Positions 50,079-58,257 of a stretch of 64,000 nucleotides of DNA are shown in pieces (position 1 is the stretch's first letter; each line of letters begins with the position of its first letter). A model generated the notes under the pieces. That model had not been told where the DNA came from, made no database searches, and saw only the letters and a list, made by a program, of their open reading frames with translations. The position numbers and the translations under genes were made by a program. The stretch is from MR-S7 sp000400995 (lineage in GTDB: Bacteria > Pseudomonadota > Gammaproteobacteria > Burkholderiales > Burkholderiaceae_C): contig NZ_CP152342.1 of NCBI RefSeq assembly GCF_045291395.1, forward strand, positions 2,976,001 to 3,040,000. Direction: 5' to 3'.

Positions 50079-50108
50079 AGCCCCGGCCCCGTGGCCGGGG
50101 CTTTTTTT
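50079..50108 (+). terminator. Rho-independent terminator of rpoD
   Basis: AGCCCCGGCC/GGCCGGGGCT forms a perfect 10-bp stem with a 4-base loop, followed directly by seven T, 21 bp after the rpoD stop. This is the clearest intrinsic terminator in the window. Confidence 0.93.
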
Positions 50109-50118
50109 CGCTCGCGAG

Positions 50119-50189
50119 ATTTCAAGTCGAAATGGGCTCCAGCGCTTATCTATCAAGCGCTCGCAGCTATTTTTATAATAGCAAAACGG
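50119..50189. repeat. Dispersed ~60-bp repeat, copy 9
   Basis: TTTCAAGTCGAAATGGGCTC, CAGCGCTTATCTATCAAGCG, CTCGCAGCTATTTTTATAAT, AGCAAAAC. A well-preserved copy between the rpoD terminator and the next gene, whose promoter it may contribute to (TTTTTATAATAG). Confidence 0.8.
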
Positions 50190-50239
50190 TTTTTCCCAGG
50201 GCGCGGGACAATGCCCGCTTCGCAACCTCCCGCACCGCC

Positions 50240-51181
50240 ATGACCCCGTCCCCCCCTTCCCCTTCCAGCCCCCTGCGCATCGCCGTCATGGGCGCGGGCG
50301 CCGTGGGCTGCTACTTCGGCGCGCTGCTGGCGCGCGCCGGGCATGCCGTCACGCTCATCGGCCGGCCCGCGCACGTGCAGGCCATCCAGGCCCGCGGCCT
50401 GCGGCTGCAGACCGCCACCGAGGACGTGCACGTGTCCCTGGCCGCCAGCACCGAAGCCAGCGCCGTGGCCGGTGCGGACGTGGTGCTGCTGTGCGTGAAG
50501 TCCACCGACACGGAAGACGCCGCGCGCCAGATCCTGCCGCACCTCGCGCCCGGCGCGCTGGTGCTCACGCTGCAGAACGGCGTGGACAACGACGAGCGCG
50601 CCCGCGCCGTGCTCGGCCCCGCCCATCCGGTGGCGGCGGCCGTGGTCTACGTGGCCACGGCCATGGAGGGCGCGGGCCACGTGCGCCACCACGGGCGCGG
50701 CGAGCTGGTGATCGCTCCCGCGCCGGGCAGCGAGCGCGTGGCGCAGACCTTCGGCGCGGCAGGCATTCCCACGCAGATCTCCGACAACGTGCGCGGCGCG
50801 CTCTGGGCCAAGCTGGTCATCAACTGCGCCTACAACGCGCTCTCGGCCCTCACCCAGCAGCCCTACGGCTGGCTGGCCGCGCAGGACGGGGCCGACGCCG
50901 TGATCGGCGACCTGGTGTCCGAGTGCCTGGCCGTGGCGCGGGCCGACGGGGTGAAGATCCCCGGCGACATCCACGCCGCCGTGCGCGGCATCGTGGCCAC
51001 CATGCCGGGCCAGCGCTCGTCCACCGCGCAGGACCTGGCGCGCGGCCGGCCCACGGAGATCGAGCACCTCAACGGCTACGTGGCCCGGCGCGGTGCGGCA
51101 CTCGGCGTGCCCACGCCGGTCAACCGCGCGATGCGGGTGCTGGTGCGCATGGCCGAGGCTGCCGCCTCGGCCAAGGCTTGA
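50240..51181 (+). CDS. panE: 2-dehydropantoate 2-reductase family protein (ketopantoate reductase-like)
   Basis: A 313-aa NADPH-dependent reductase. The Rossmann motif is IAVMGAGAVGCYFGALLARAGH, and family features are VLLCVKSTDTEDAARQI, TLQNGVDNDERA and the catalytic Lys in GALWAKLVINCAYNALSALTQQPYG. The C-terminal domain has TAQDLARGRPTEIEHLNGYVARRGAALGVPTPVNRAM with the substrate-binding Glu/Asn. PanE supplies pantoate for coenzyme A. Because this superfamily has several paralogues per genome, the exact substrate is not certain. It stands alone between two repeat copies. Confidence 0.9.
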   Translation: MTPSPPSPSSPLRIAVMGAGAVGCYFGALLARAGHAVTLIGRPAHVQAIQARGLRLQTATEDVHVSLAASTEASAVAGADVVLLCVKSTDTEDAARQILPHLAPGALVLTLQNGVDNDERARAVLGPAHPVAAAVVYVATAMEGAGHVRHHGRGELVIAPAPGSERVAQTFGAAGIPTQISDNVRGALWAKLVINCAYNALSALTQQPYGWLAAQDGADAVIGDLVSECLAVARADGVKIPGDIHAAVRGIVATMPGQRSSTAQDLARGRPTEIEHLNGYVARRGAALGVPTPVNRAMRVLVRMAEAAASAKA

Positions 51182-51244
51182 AGCCAAATTGGCCTCCAGC
51201 GCTTGCCAGTCAAGCGCTGGCAGCTCCTATAAGCAGAGCAATCA
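51182..51244. repeat. Dispersed ~60-bp repeat, copy 10
   Basis: AGCCAAATTGGCCTCCAGCG, CTTGCCAGTCAAGCGCTGGC, AGCTCCTATAAGCAGAGCAA. It spans the whole gap between the convergent panE-like and TonB-receptor genes; its edge supplies the TCA stop of the receptor gene. Confidence 0.8.
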
Positions 51245-53400
51245 GAACTCGTAGTTGGCCGAGATCCACAGGCGCCGGCCATCCTGCGGGTTGCGGTAGC
51301 GGTTGCCGTAGGTGACAGTGTTGCCACTCTGGTAGTAGGGCCGGTAGTCCACGAAGTCCTTGTTGAACAGGTTGTAGATGGCGGCGCTGACGGTGAACCG
51401 GGGCGTGACGCGGTAGCTGCCGCCCACGTGGAACTGGGTGTAGGCCTTGTAGTCGCCCAGGATCTGCGCGGCGGCAATCGAGGTGGCCGCGGTGCCGGGG
51501 TCGCGCCAGCGCTCGCTGCGGTATTCGGCGCGCAGCCAGGTGTTCCACTGGGCCGAGGGGGTCCAGTCGATGCGGGCGTTGAGCGCGTGCTTGGGCGTGT
51601 CGGTCAGCGGCTTGCCGGCGTTGGGGCCGCTCTTTTGCTCGCTCTTGGTGTAGGTGTAGTTGCCGCTGGTGGCCCACTGCTTGTTGATGGCGTAGCGCGC
51701 GCCCAGCTCCAGGCCGCGGGTGACGGCCTCGTCCACGTTGATGCTCTGGCCGAACATGTCTACCCTGGGCCAGTTGCCGAAGTCCACGCAGCCGGGGCGA
51801 TTGGGCGCGCCGGGCCAGCCGCAGTTGGGCAGGCCGGGGCCGCTGGTGATCTTGTCCTTGAACTGGTTGTTGAACAGCATCGCGCTGGCGGAGAACCCCC
51901 GGGCATCGTCGAAGTACACGCCCAGCTCGGTGCTGCGGCTGGTCTCGGGCTTGAGGGTGGGCGTGCCGATGAGCGGGATGGTGCCCTGCCCGCCGAAGCC
52001 GTTGATGCCGGGCGCGAGCTGCTCGACGCGCGGGGTCTTGTAGCCGTTGCTCACGCCGCCCTTCACCGTCCACTGCGGTGCGGCGTTCCACACGCCGTAG
52101 ATGCGCGGGCTGGTCTTGCCGCCGAAGATGCTGTGGCGGTCGTAGCGCGCGCCCAGGGTGAGCTTGAAGGTATCCACCAGGCTCCACTCGTCCTCGACGA
52201 ACAGGGCCTTCTGCGTGAACTCGAACTTGCCGGGCGCCACGCCGTCTTCCATCTCGGCCTCCCACCACTGGCCGCCCAGGGTGGTGAGGTGGTTGCTCCA
52301 GGGGGTGACCAGCTTGGTGTCGAACACCTTGCTCTTGACCTCCAGCGTGCGCGGGCCGCCGGCCACGGCGCCCGGCGTGCCGGGGGAATGGTGCGGCCGA
52401 TGGTCTCGGTGCTGTTGACCATGTAGCTCGTGTCCCAGGTGCCGAAGCCGTAACGGCCGGTGTGGGCGATGCTCCACTGGTCGCGGTTGTACTTCTGCTC
52501 GGGCGCGTAGCCGCCGGTGCCCAGCGTGCCCATCTGGCCGCGCGAGTTGTCGTAGGTCTGGCGGCCGGTGTCGACGTCGAGCACGATGTCGTGGTAGCGG
52601 TTGGGCGTGATGGACAGGCGTGCGCCGAGGGTGTCCACGTCGGACTTGACGGGGTTGGCGCCCATCGAGGGGATGACCAGCTGGCCGTTGGCGCCGACGT
52701 AGGTGACGTCGGCCGCGTTGCGGCGGAAGGCGCTGCCGCGCAGGGCCAGGCCCACCAGATCTTCCTTGATGGGGCCGCTCAGGTAGAAGCGGGCCGAGCG
52801 GGTGTCGCCGAAGGCCGATTCCTCCTGCAGCGTGTAGTCGGCGCCGACCGAGCCGGTCCAGGTCTTGCCCACCTTGCGCGTGATGATGTTGATCACGCCG
52901 CCCATGGCGTCGGAGCCGTACAGCGTGGACATGGGGCCGCGGATGACCTCGATGCGCTCGATGGCCGACAGCGGCGGCAGGAAGCTCGTCTGTGTGCCGC
53001 CGAAGTCGTTGGGCGTGACGTTGCCGGCCGAGTTCTGGCGGCGCCCGTCGATGAGGACCAGCGTGTAGTCGCTGGGCATGCCGCGGATGCCGATGTTCAG
53101 CCCGCCGGTCTTGTCCGTGGCGGCGCCGATGTCCACGCCCTCCACGTCCTCCAGCGCCTGCGCCAGGCTGCTGAAGCGCTTTTGCTCCAGTTCCTTGCGC
53201 GTGATGACGGTGATGGAGGCCGGCGCCTCCTTGATGTCCTGTTCGAAGCCCGAGGCGGAGACCACCACCTCGCGCAGCTCGGCCACCGGCTCGGCGGCGC
53301 TTTGCGCGGATGCCGCACCCATGGCGCACAGGGCGGAAACGGCGACGGACAGGGGAAGGAGGCGCTGCGGACAGACGCCGCGCGGTGTGCGAGTTGGCAT
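51242..53400 (-). CDS. TonB-dependent siderophore/metal receptor, CirA/FepA-like (frameshifted)
   Basis: An outer-membrane receptor of ~719 aa. The signal peptide (LLPLSVAVSALCAMGAASAQ) and plug (EVVVSASGFEQDIKEAPASITVITRKEL; NIGIRGMPSDYTLVLIDGRRQNS; RIEVIRGPMSTLYGSDAMGGVINIITRK) are in one frame. From ~GGPRTLEVKSKVFDTKLV the barrel continues in another frame to WISANYEF with terminal Phe. The break is at the G5 run 52382-52386 (one missing base). The reassembled protein is full length and resembles colicin-I/catecholate receptors. A Fur-like site precedes it, and the reductase operon lies upstream on the same strand. GTG 53409 is an alternative start. Confidence 0.9.
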
Positions 53401-53496
53401 GGAAAACACTCCAGGAACAAAGAAACGGGGATCCCGTGCAATGCGCGCTGAAATGTTTTGTTATGCGAGACGGAAGATGCAGGGCAAAATTGTATA

Positions 53497-53521
53497 GATA
53501 ATAAGAATTGTTTCTATTATC
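53497..53521 (-). promoter_or_regulatory. Fur-like site upstream of the TonB receptor
   Basis: GATAATA and TATTATC are the arms of a 25-bp dyad, with AAGAAT between them, giving an array of GATAAT-like hexamers in the AT-rich 175-bp gap before the receptor. This is the usual look of a Fur-binding promoter. Confidence 0.6.
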
Positions 53522-53575
53522 AATTTCAACAAATGCACACAAAGTGTGGCTGCCAGCCCACACCCAAGCCGTGCG

Positions 53576-54964
53576 TCAGTACACGTCGCGCCGGTAGCGC
53601 CCGCTGCGCACGAGCTGCTCCATTTGTTCGGCTCCCAGCACTGCGCGCAGGGTGTCGTCCACGCCTTGCGCCATGCCCTGCAGGCTGCCGCAGACGTAGA
53701 TAGCCGCCCCGCCCTGCACCCACTCGCGCAGCGTGTCCGCGGCCTGCGCCAGGCGGTCCTGCACGTACACGCGCACAGCCTGGTCGCGCGAGAACGCCAG
53801 GTCCAGCCGCTGCAGCACGCCGCTGGCCAGCCAGGCCTGCAGTTCGTCGCCGTACAGCGTGTCGTGCGCCGCGTTGCGCTCGCCGAACAGCAGCCAGTTG
53901 GGCCCCGCGCCCGCGGCGGCGCGTGCGCGCAGGTGGCCGCGCAGGCCGGCGAGGCCCGTGCCGTTGCCGATCAGCACCAGCGGCCGCGCGGCGTTGTCCT
54001 CCAGCCGGAAGTTGCGGTGCGCGCGCAGCCGCACCTCCACCGCGCCGCCCAGCGGCGCCTCCTGCGTGAGCCAGCCCGAGGCCACGCCCGGCGTGCCGTC
54101 CTCGCGCAGCGCCTGGCGCACCAGCAGGTGCACACGGCCGTCGGCCGCGATGGAGGCGATGGAGTACTCGCGCGGGTGTTCGGGTGCCGCCGGCACGCGC
54201 ACCTGCGCCAGGTCGCCGGATTCCCACGCCGCATCGCCGCGCGGCGGCTGCAGCGCGAGGTGGAACACCGGCGCGCCCGCGCTGCCAGGGTTCAGGTGCC
54301 GGCGCTCGGCCAGCGTCCACGGCTCGAAGGCGCCGGCCTGCCAGGCATCCAGCGCGGGCACCTCGCTCAGGCTGGAGACCTGCGCCAGGTGGTGCTGCCA
54401 TGCGGCCAGAGCGGCGGGCGCGGCGTTGTCCATGTCGATGCGCTCGAACCACGGCACGGCGCCGCGCGCCTGGAGCCAGGCATCGAGCGCGCGCCCGAAG
54501 CCGCAGAACTGCGCGTACTGCCGGTCGCCCAAGGCCAGCAGGCCGAAATGCAGGTGATCCAATGCGCCCACGGCGCCCTCGCCCATGCAGCGCGACTGGA
54601 ACAGCGCGGCGTTGTCGGGCGCGTCGCCTTCGCCGTAGGTGCTGGCGACGAACAGCGCACGCTGCGTGCGGGCCAGCAAGGCGGCGTCCACCGCATTGAG
54701 CGCGCACAGGTGCACGGGCTCGCCCGCGGTGTGCAGCAGCCGCGCCGTTTCGCGCGCCAGCTCCTCGGCCTGGCCCGTCTGGCTGGCGAAGGCGATCAGC
54801 AGCGGCTGCACCCCGTCGCGCGCGGAAGCGAGCACGGCGGCCTCCTGCCGCGCACGGGCCTGCTGGCGGCGCTGGCGCAGCCAGATGCCCCCGCACAGCG
54901 CCGCATACAGCACGATGAGGAGGACCGCCGCAGCCATGCGCAGCGCGGATTCGGAGAAGGCCAT
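53576..54964 (-). CDS. Membrane-anchored flavodoxin-type NADPH reductase (CysJ/sulfite-reductase-flavoprotein-like)
   Basis: A 462-aa diflavin reductase. A single N-terminal TM (MAAAVLLIVLYAALCGGIWL) is followed by a flavodoxin domain (~55-195: PLLIAFASQTGQAEELARETARLL, VASTYGEGDAPDNAALF, LLALGDRQYAQFCGFGRALDAWL) and an FAD/NADPH ferredoxin-reductase-like domain (YSIASIAADGRVHLLV, IGNGTGLAGLRGHL, YVCGSLQGMAQGVDDTLRAVLG). It starts three bases after apbE and is the last gene of the PepSY operon. Such proteins in siderophore loci are thought to pass electrons to the periplasm or membrane to reduce the ferric chelate. Confidence 0.88.
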   Translation of the reverse strand: MAFSESALRMAAAVLLIVLYAALCGGIWLRQRRQQARARQEAAVLASARDGVQPLLIAFASQTGQAEELARETARLLHTAGEPVHLCALNAVDAALLARTQRALFVASTYGEGDAPDNAALFQSRCMGEGAVGALDHLHFGLLALGDRQYAQFCGFGRALDAWLQARGAVPWFERIDMDNAAPAALAAWQHHLAQVSSLSEVPALDAWQAGAFEPWTLAERRHLNPGSAGAPVFHLALQPPRGDAAWESGDLAQVRVPAAPEHPREYSIASIAADGRVHLLVRQALREDGTPGVASGWLTQEAPLGGAVEVRLRAHRNFRLEDNAARPLVLIGNGTGLAGLRGHLRARAAAGAGPNWLLFGERNAAHDTLYGDELQAWLASGVLQRLDLAFSRDQAVRVYVQDRLAQAADTLREWVQGGAAIYVCGSLQGMAQGVDDTLRAVLGAEQMEQLVRSGRYRRDVY

Positions 54965-54966
54965 GG

Positions 54967-56037
54967 TCAGGAAGTCAGTGTCTCGAAGGCCGGCGTCATC
55001 GCCATCGTCGGGCCCTGCGCCGTGCGCTCGCACAGCAGCGCGGCCACGCCGCGCGACGCGGCGAACGCCAGGCCCTCGCGCGGCCCCAGCACGGTGAGCA
55101 CGGTGGCCAGCGCGTCGGCCTGCATGCACTCGGCGTGCAGCACGGTGACGCTGGCCAGCGCATGGGCCACGGGCGCGCCGGTGCGGGGATCGAGGGTGTG
55201 CGAGTAGCGGCGCCCGCCCTGGTCGAAGGCATGCCAGTGGTCGCCGGAGGTGGCGATGGCCATGTCCTGCAAGACCAGCGTATGCGGCGAGGCGCCCTCT
55301 CGCGCGGTGCCGGCCACGGCCACGCGCCACGGCTGCCCGTCGGGCCGTCGGCCACGCGCGCGCAGCTCGCCACCCACTTCCACCAGGAAGTCGGCCAGGC
55401 CCAGCGCCTGCAGCGCATCGGCCACCAGGTCCACGGAATAGCCCTTGGCGATGCCGCACAGGTCCACCTGCGCGCCACCGGGCTGCAGGGCCAGCCGCTC
55501 GGCGGGCCGCAGTGCGATGCGCGCGTGGCCCACGCGGGCCTGCGCCCGCGCCATTGCGCCGGCATCGGGCACCTGAGCGGAATGGCCGGCCGGGCCGAAA
55601 CCCCACAGGTCGACCAGCGGGCCCATGGTGGGGTCCCACGCACCGCCGCTCTCACGGGCCCAGCCGAGCGCGCAGGACAGCACGGCGAAGCATTCGGGCG
55701 GCAGGGCCTGCCAGGTGCCGGGCTCTGCGCGGTTGAAACGGGAGATGTCGGAGTCCTGCTCCCAGTTGCTCATCTGCCGCACGACCAGGGCCAGCGCCTC
55801 CTCGATGGCCGCGCGCAACTGCTCCAGGGGCAGGAAGCGCGGATTGGCCAGCCGCACCGACCATGTGGTGCCCATGGCCTCGCCGCGCAGCGTGTGCAGC
55901 GTGGCCGGGTCGGCCGCGCGCAGCGTGGGCGCGGCGCCGTAGCCCTGGGGCAGGAAGGACACGCCGCCGCCCATCGGGGCGGCCGCGCGCGCACCCGGGC
56001 CCCTGCGCAGCAGCGCGGGGCCATAGTGCACGCGCAA
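54967..56037 (-). CDS. apbE: FAD:protein FMN transferase (ApbE)
   Basis: An ApbE-family flavin transferase of up to 356 aa, which covalently attaches FMN to threonines of target proteins in the periplasm. Landmarks are EAMGTTWSVRL, SNWEQDSDISRFNRAEPG, WDPTMGPLVDLWGFG, VDLCGIAKGYSVDLVADAL and SHTLDPRTGAPV with the metal/FAD site residues. The frame can start at TTG 56037 or GTG 56031; both are weak and no clear signal peptide is seen. It lies between the DUF4198 and reductase genes; the reductase or a PepSY protein may be its substrate. Confidence 0.9.
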   Translation of the reverse strand: MRVHYGPALLRRGPGARAAAPMGGGVSFLPQGYGAAPTLRAADPATLHTLRGEAMGTTWSVRLANPRFLPLEQLRAAIEEALALVVRQMSNWEQDSDISRFNRAEPGTWQALPPECFAVLSCALGWARESGGAWDPTMGPLVDLWGFGPAGHSAQVPDAGAMARAQARVGHARIALRPAERLALQPGGAQVDLCGIAKGYSVDLVADALQALGLADFLVEVGGELRARGRRPDGQPWRVAVAGTAREGASPHTLVLQDMAIATSGDHWHAFDQGGRRYSHTLDPRTGAPVAHALASVTVLHAECMQADALATVLTVLGPREGLAFAASRGVAALLCERTAQGPTMAMTPAFETLTS

Positions 56038-56045
56038 GGGCTGGG

Positions 56046-56849
56046 TCAGGGCAGCACCTCGACCGTGCCCACGTAGGACAGGCGCCGCTCCTTGGCCTGC
56101 GGCAGCGTGGTCTTGCCGTCGTTGGCGTCCGCGTCCACCCAGTACATGCCGGCGGCGGGCCAGGTCACGCTGAATTCGCCCTTGGCATCGGTCGTGGCCT
56201 TGATTTCGTTCAGCGCATCGCGGTAGCGCGAGCCGCCGGCCACCAGCACCACTTCGAGGCCGGCGGCGGGCTTGCCGTCCACGTGGAAGGCGAACGTGGC
56301 CTTCTCACCCTTCACGAGGTCGTTGGGGTGGGTCACGGGCACCAGCTCCAGGCCCTTGCCCGTGGGCTTGACGGCGCTGGGCTTGCCCACGGTGACGAAG
56401 GTCTCGATGCGGCCGGCGGACTGCGTGACCTTCAGGTCCTTCGCATCGGCGGGCACCTCGGCGGCGAACTTCTCGGGTGTGCCGCGCCAGCGCTTGGGCT
56501 GGCCGCCCGCGTCCTTGTAGCTGGCGTTCAGCCCGCTGCTGACCACCGCCAGGCGGTAGGTGCCGCTTTGCGTGAGGTTCAGGTCGAACACGCTGCGCAG
56601 CTTGCCGCGGTGCATGTTCTCGGGCTTGGCCTCGCTGCCGTCGGGGGCGGTGACGACCAGGTTGTCCAGCGCCAGCGGGAAGTGGTTGAAGAAGAACAGG
56701 TCGTTGGAGACGGCGGCGTCCACCGTGATCCATTCGGCCTTGGACAGCACGGTGCTCGACGGCAGCAGCCATACGTTGTGGGCCTGGGCGGTGCCGATGG
56801 CGCCGCACAGGGCGATGAGGCTGGCGGCGATGCGGGTCTTGATCTGCAT
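56046..56849 (-). CDS. DUF4198 periplasmic protein
   Basis: A 267-aa secreted protein with signal peptide IAASLIALCGAIGTAQA and mature N-terminus HNVWLLPSS, the classical DUF4198 opening. The C-terminal half is an Ig-like carboxypeptidase-regulatory fold (FSVTWPAAGMYWVDADAND). DUF4198 proteins occur beside nickel/cobalt and iron-chelate uptake genes and may bind the metal complex through the N-terminal His. AAGG lies upstream of ATG 56849. It is third in the five-gene operon. Confidence 0.85.
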   Translation of the reverse strand: MQIKTRIAASLIALCGAIGTAQAHNVWLLPSSTVLSKAEWITVDAAVSNDLFFFNHFPLALDNLVVTAPDGSEAKPENMHRGKLRSVFDLNLTQSGTYRLAVVSSGLNASYKDAGGQPKRWRGTPEKFAAEVPADAKDLKVTQSAGRIETFVTVGKPSAVKPTGKGLELVPVTHPNDLVKGEKATFAFHVDGKPAAGLEVVLVAGGSRYRDALNEIKATTDAKGEFSVTWPAAGMYWVDADANDGKTTLPQAKERRLSYVGTVEVLP

Positions 56850-56881
56850 GGGAAGGGTTCCTTGCGTGAAAGTGGAAAGGT

Positions 56882-57406
56882 TCAGGGTTTCAGGTCGAGC
56901 GTGACCTGCCCGAGTTCGGTGCTGCCCTTGGCGCTCAGTTGCGCGGCCTTCGGGGCAGGCCAGGTGAACGGGATGGTGACCAGTTCGCGGCCGCCCACCT
57001 CGCGCGCGGCTTCCACCACGAGCTTGTATTCGCCGGCCGGCAGCTTGGCGAGCGGGTTCGTGCCCTCGGTGAACTGCATCTGGTGCTTGCCCACGGGGCG
57101 CGTGGGGCCGGTCACGCCGTCGATGGGCAGCTCCAGCTCGCGGCCCGTGCGGCGCCACCACTGGCGCATGTCCTTGAGCCACTTAGCGCCCTCGGCGTTC
57201 TTCATCTTCACGTCGTACCAGACGGCCAGCGTGGTGGCCACGGTGGCGTCGGGGCGCTCGATCCAGGCGGCCACGTAGGGGCGGTGGTATTCGGCGACGT
57301 CCAGGCGCGGGATCTCGACCCCCACGCCCAGCCCCGCCGCGAAGGCCGGCGCGCCCAGGCAGGCGCCCAGCGCCACCGTGTAGCGCAACTGCAAATGCTT
57401 CGTCAT
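56882..57406 (-). CDS. DUF2271 periplasmic protein
   Basis: A 174-aa secreted protein with signal peptide RYTVALGACLGAPAFA and the DUF2271 core (YHRPYVAAWIERPDATVATTLAVWYD, MRQWWRR, DGVTGPTRPVGKHQMQF, AGEYKLVVEAAREVGGRE). DUF2271 is almost always found next to PepSY and DUF4198 genes in TonB/siderophore loci. It lies 15 bp behind the PepSY gene. Alternative start ATG 57412 is two codons upstream. Its molecular role is unknown. Confidence 0.85.
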   Translation of the reverse strand: MTKHLQLRYTVALGACLGAPAFAAGLGVGVEIPRLDVAEYHRPYVAAWIERPDATVATTLAVWYDVKMKNAEGAKWLKDMRQWWRRTGRELELPIDGVTGPTRPVGKHQMQFTEGTNPLAKLPAGEYKLVVEAAREVGGRELVTIPFTWPAPKAAQLSAKGSTELGQVTLDLKP

Positions 57407-57421
57407 AGGCATTCTTTCGAT

Positions 57422-58051
57422 TCAGTGGATAAACAGGAGCGCCAGCAGCGCGGGCAGCACCAGCCCCAGGCCCACCATGGGCCAGGTGAAGGGGCGGTTG
57501 CCCGCATGCATCTTGAGGATGAACAGCCCGGTGATGCAGAACACCAGGCAGGCGGCGGCGAAGATGTCGATGAACCAGCTCCAGGCCGTGCCGGTGTTGC
57601 GGCCCTTGTGCAGGTCGTTGAGGTAGGAGATCCAGCCGCGGTCGGTGCGCTCGTACTCGGCCTCGCCATCGGGCAGGCTCACGCGCATCCAGGCATCGCC
57701 GCCGGGGCGCGGCAGCGAGACGTAGACCTCGTCCGGCGACCACTCGGCCTCGCGCCCGTCGGTGTCGATGTCCCACTGCGCACGCGCCCAGTCCCGCAGC
57801 GCGGCGGGCAGCGGCACGCGGTCCTTGCCGTCCGGCGCCTTCAGGCCCGCCAGCACGTCGGCAGGCACGGTCGCCTGCAGGCTGGTGACGCGGGGCTTGG
57901 CTTCGATCTGCCCCGCATGGTTGAGCGTGATGCCCGTCACCGCGAACAGCAGCATGCCCACGAGGCAGATGGCGGAGCTGACCCAGTGCCATTCGTGCAA
58001 GGTCTTGAGCCAATAGGCGCGGCGGGGGGATGCGGGAGAACGGTGCGTCAT
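57422..58051 (-). CDS. PepSY-associated TM protein
   Basis: A 209-aa membrane protein. An N-terminal helix (WHWVSSAICLVGMLLFAVTGITLNHAG) carries the conserved His pair of PepSY-TM proteins (HEWHW; NHAG), then a periplasmic domain, a second helix (WFIDIFAAACLVFCITGLFIL) and a third at the C-terminus. LNDLHKGRNTGTAW is a family signature. PepSY-TM proteins of siderophore loci (FoxB/FpvG type) are haem-binding ferric-chelate reductases, so this is the likely reductase of the operon. I chose ATG 58051; the frame extends further upstream. Confidence 0.88.
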   Translation of the reverse strand: MTHRSPASPRRAYWLKTLHEWHWVSSAICLVGMLLFAVTGITLNHAGQIEAKPRVTSLQATVPADVLAGLKAPDGKDRVPLPAALRDWARAQWDIDTDGREAEWSPDEVYVSLPRPGGDAWMRVSLPDGEAEYERTDRGWISYLNDLHKGRNTGTAWSWFIDIFAAACLVFCITGLFILKMHAGNRPFTWPMVGLGLVLPALLALLFIH

Positions 58052-58118
58052 GTGAACCAGGTGCGCCCCCTCAACGCGCCATGCGCCCGGGAGCCGCGCT
58101 ATTCTAGTGACGCCAAAC

Positions 58119-58137
58119 AATAATGAATTGCATTTAC
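58119..58137 (-). promoter_or_regulatory. Fur-like site upstream of the PepSY operon
   Basis: AATAATGAATTGCATTTAC matches about 12 of 19 positions of the Fur consensus GATAATGATAATCATTATC, about 70 bp upstream of the PepSY start. Together with the site at 53497 it suggests joint iron control of reductase operon and receptor. Confidence 0.5.
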
Positions 58138-58171
58138 GCGATCTTTACCCGGGATTGACCGCCCGGTGGGC

Positions 58172-58246
58172 TCCATACATAGCTATCGAAAAAGGAGCTG
58201 CCAGCGCTTGCTGAACAAGCGCTGGGAGCCAAAAACACCTCAAACC
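58172..58246. repeat. Dispersed ~60-bp repeat, copy 11
   Basis: CATAGCTATCGAAAAAGGAG, CTGCCAGCGCTTGCTGAACA, AGCGCTGGGAGCCAAAAACA. A well-preserved copy between the PepSY promoter region and the end of the CoA-transferase gene. Confidence 0.8.
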
Positions 58247-58257
58247 TTTACGCACCA

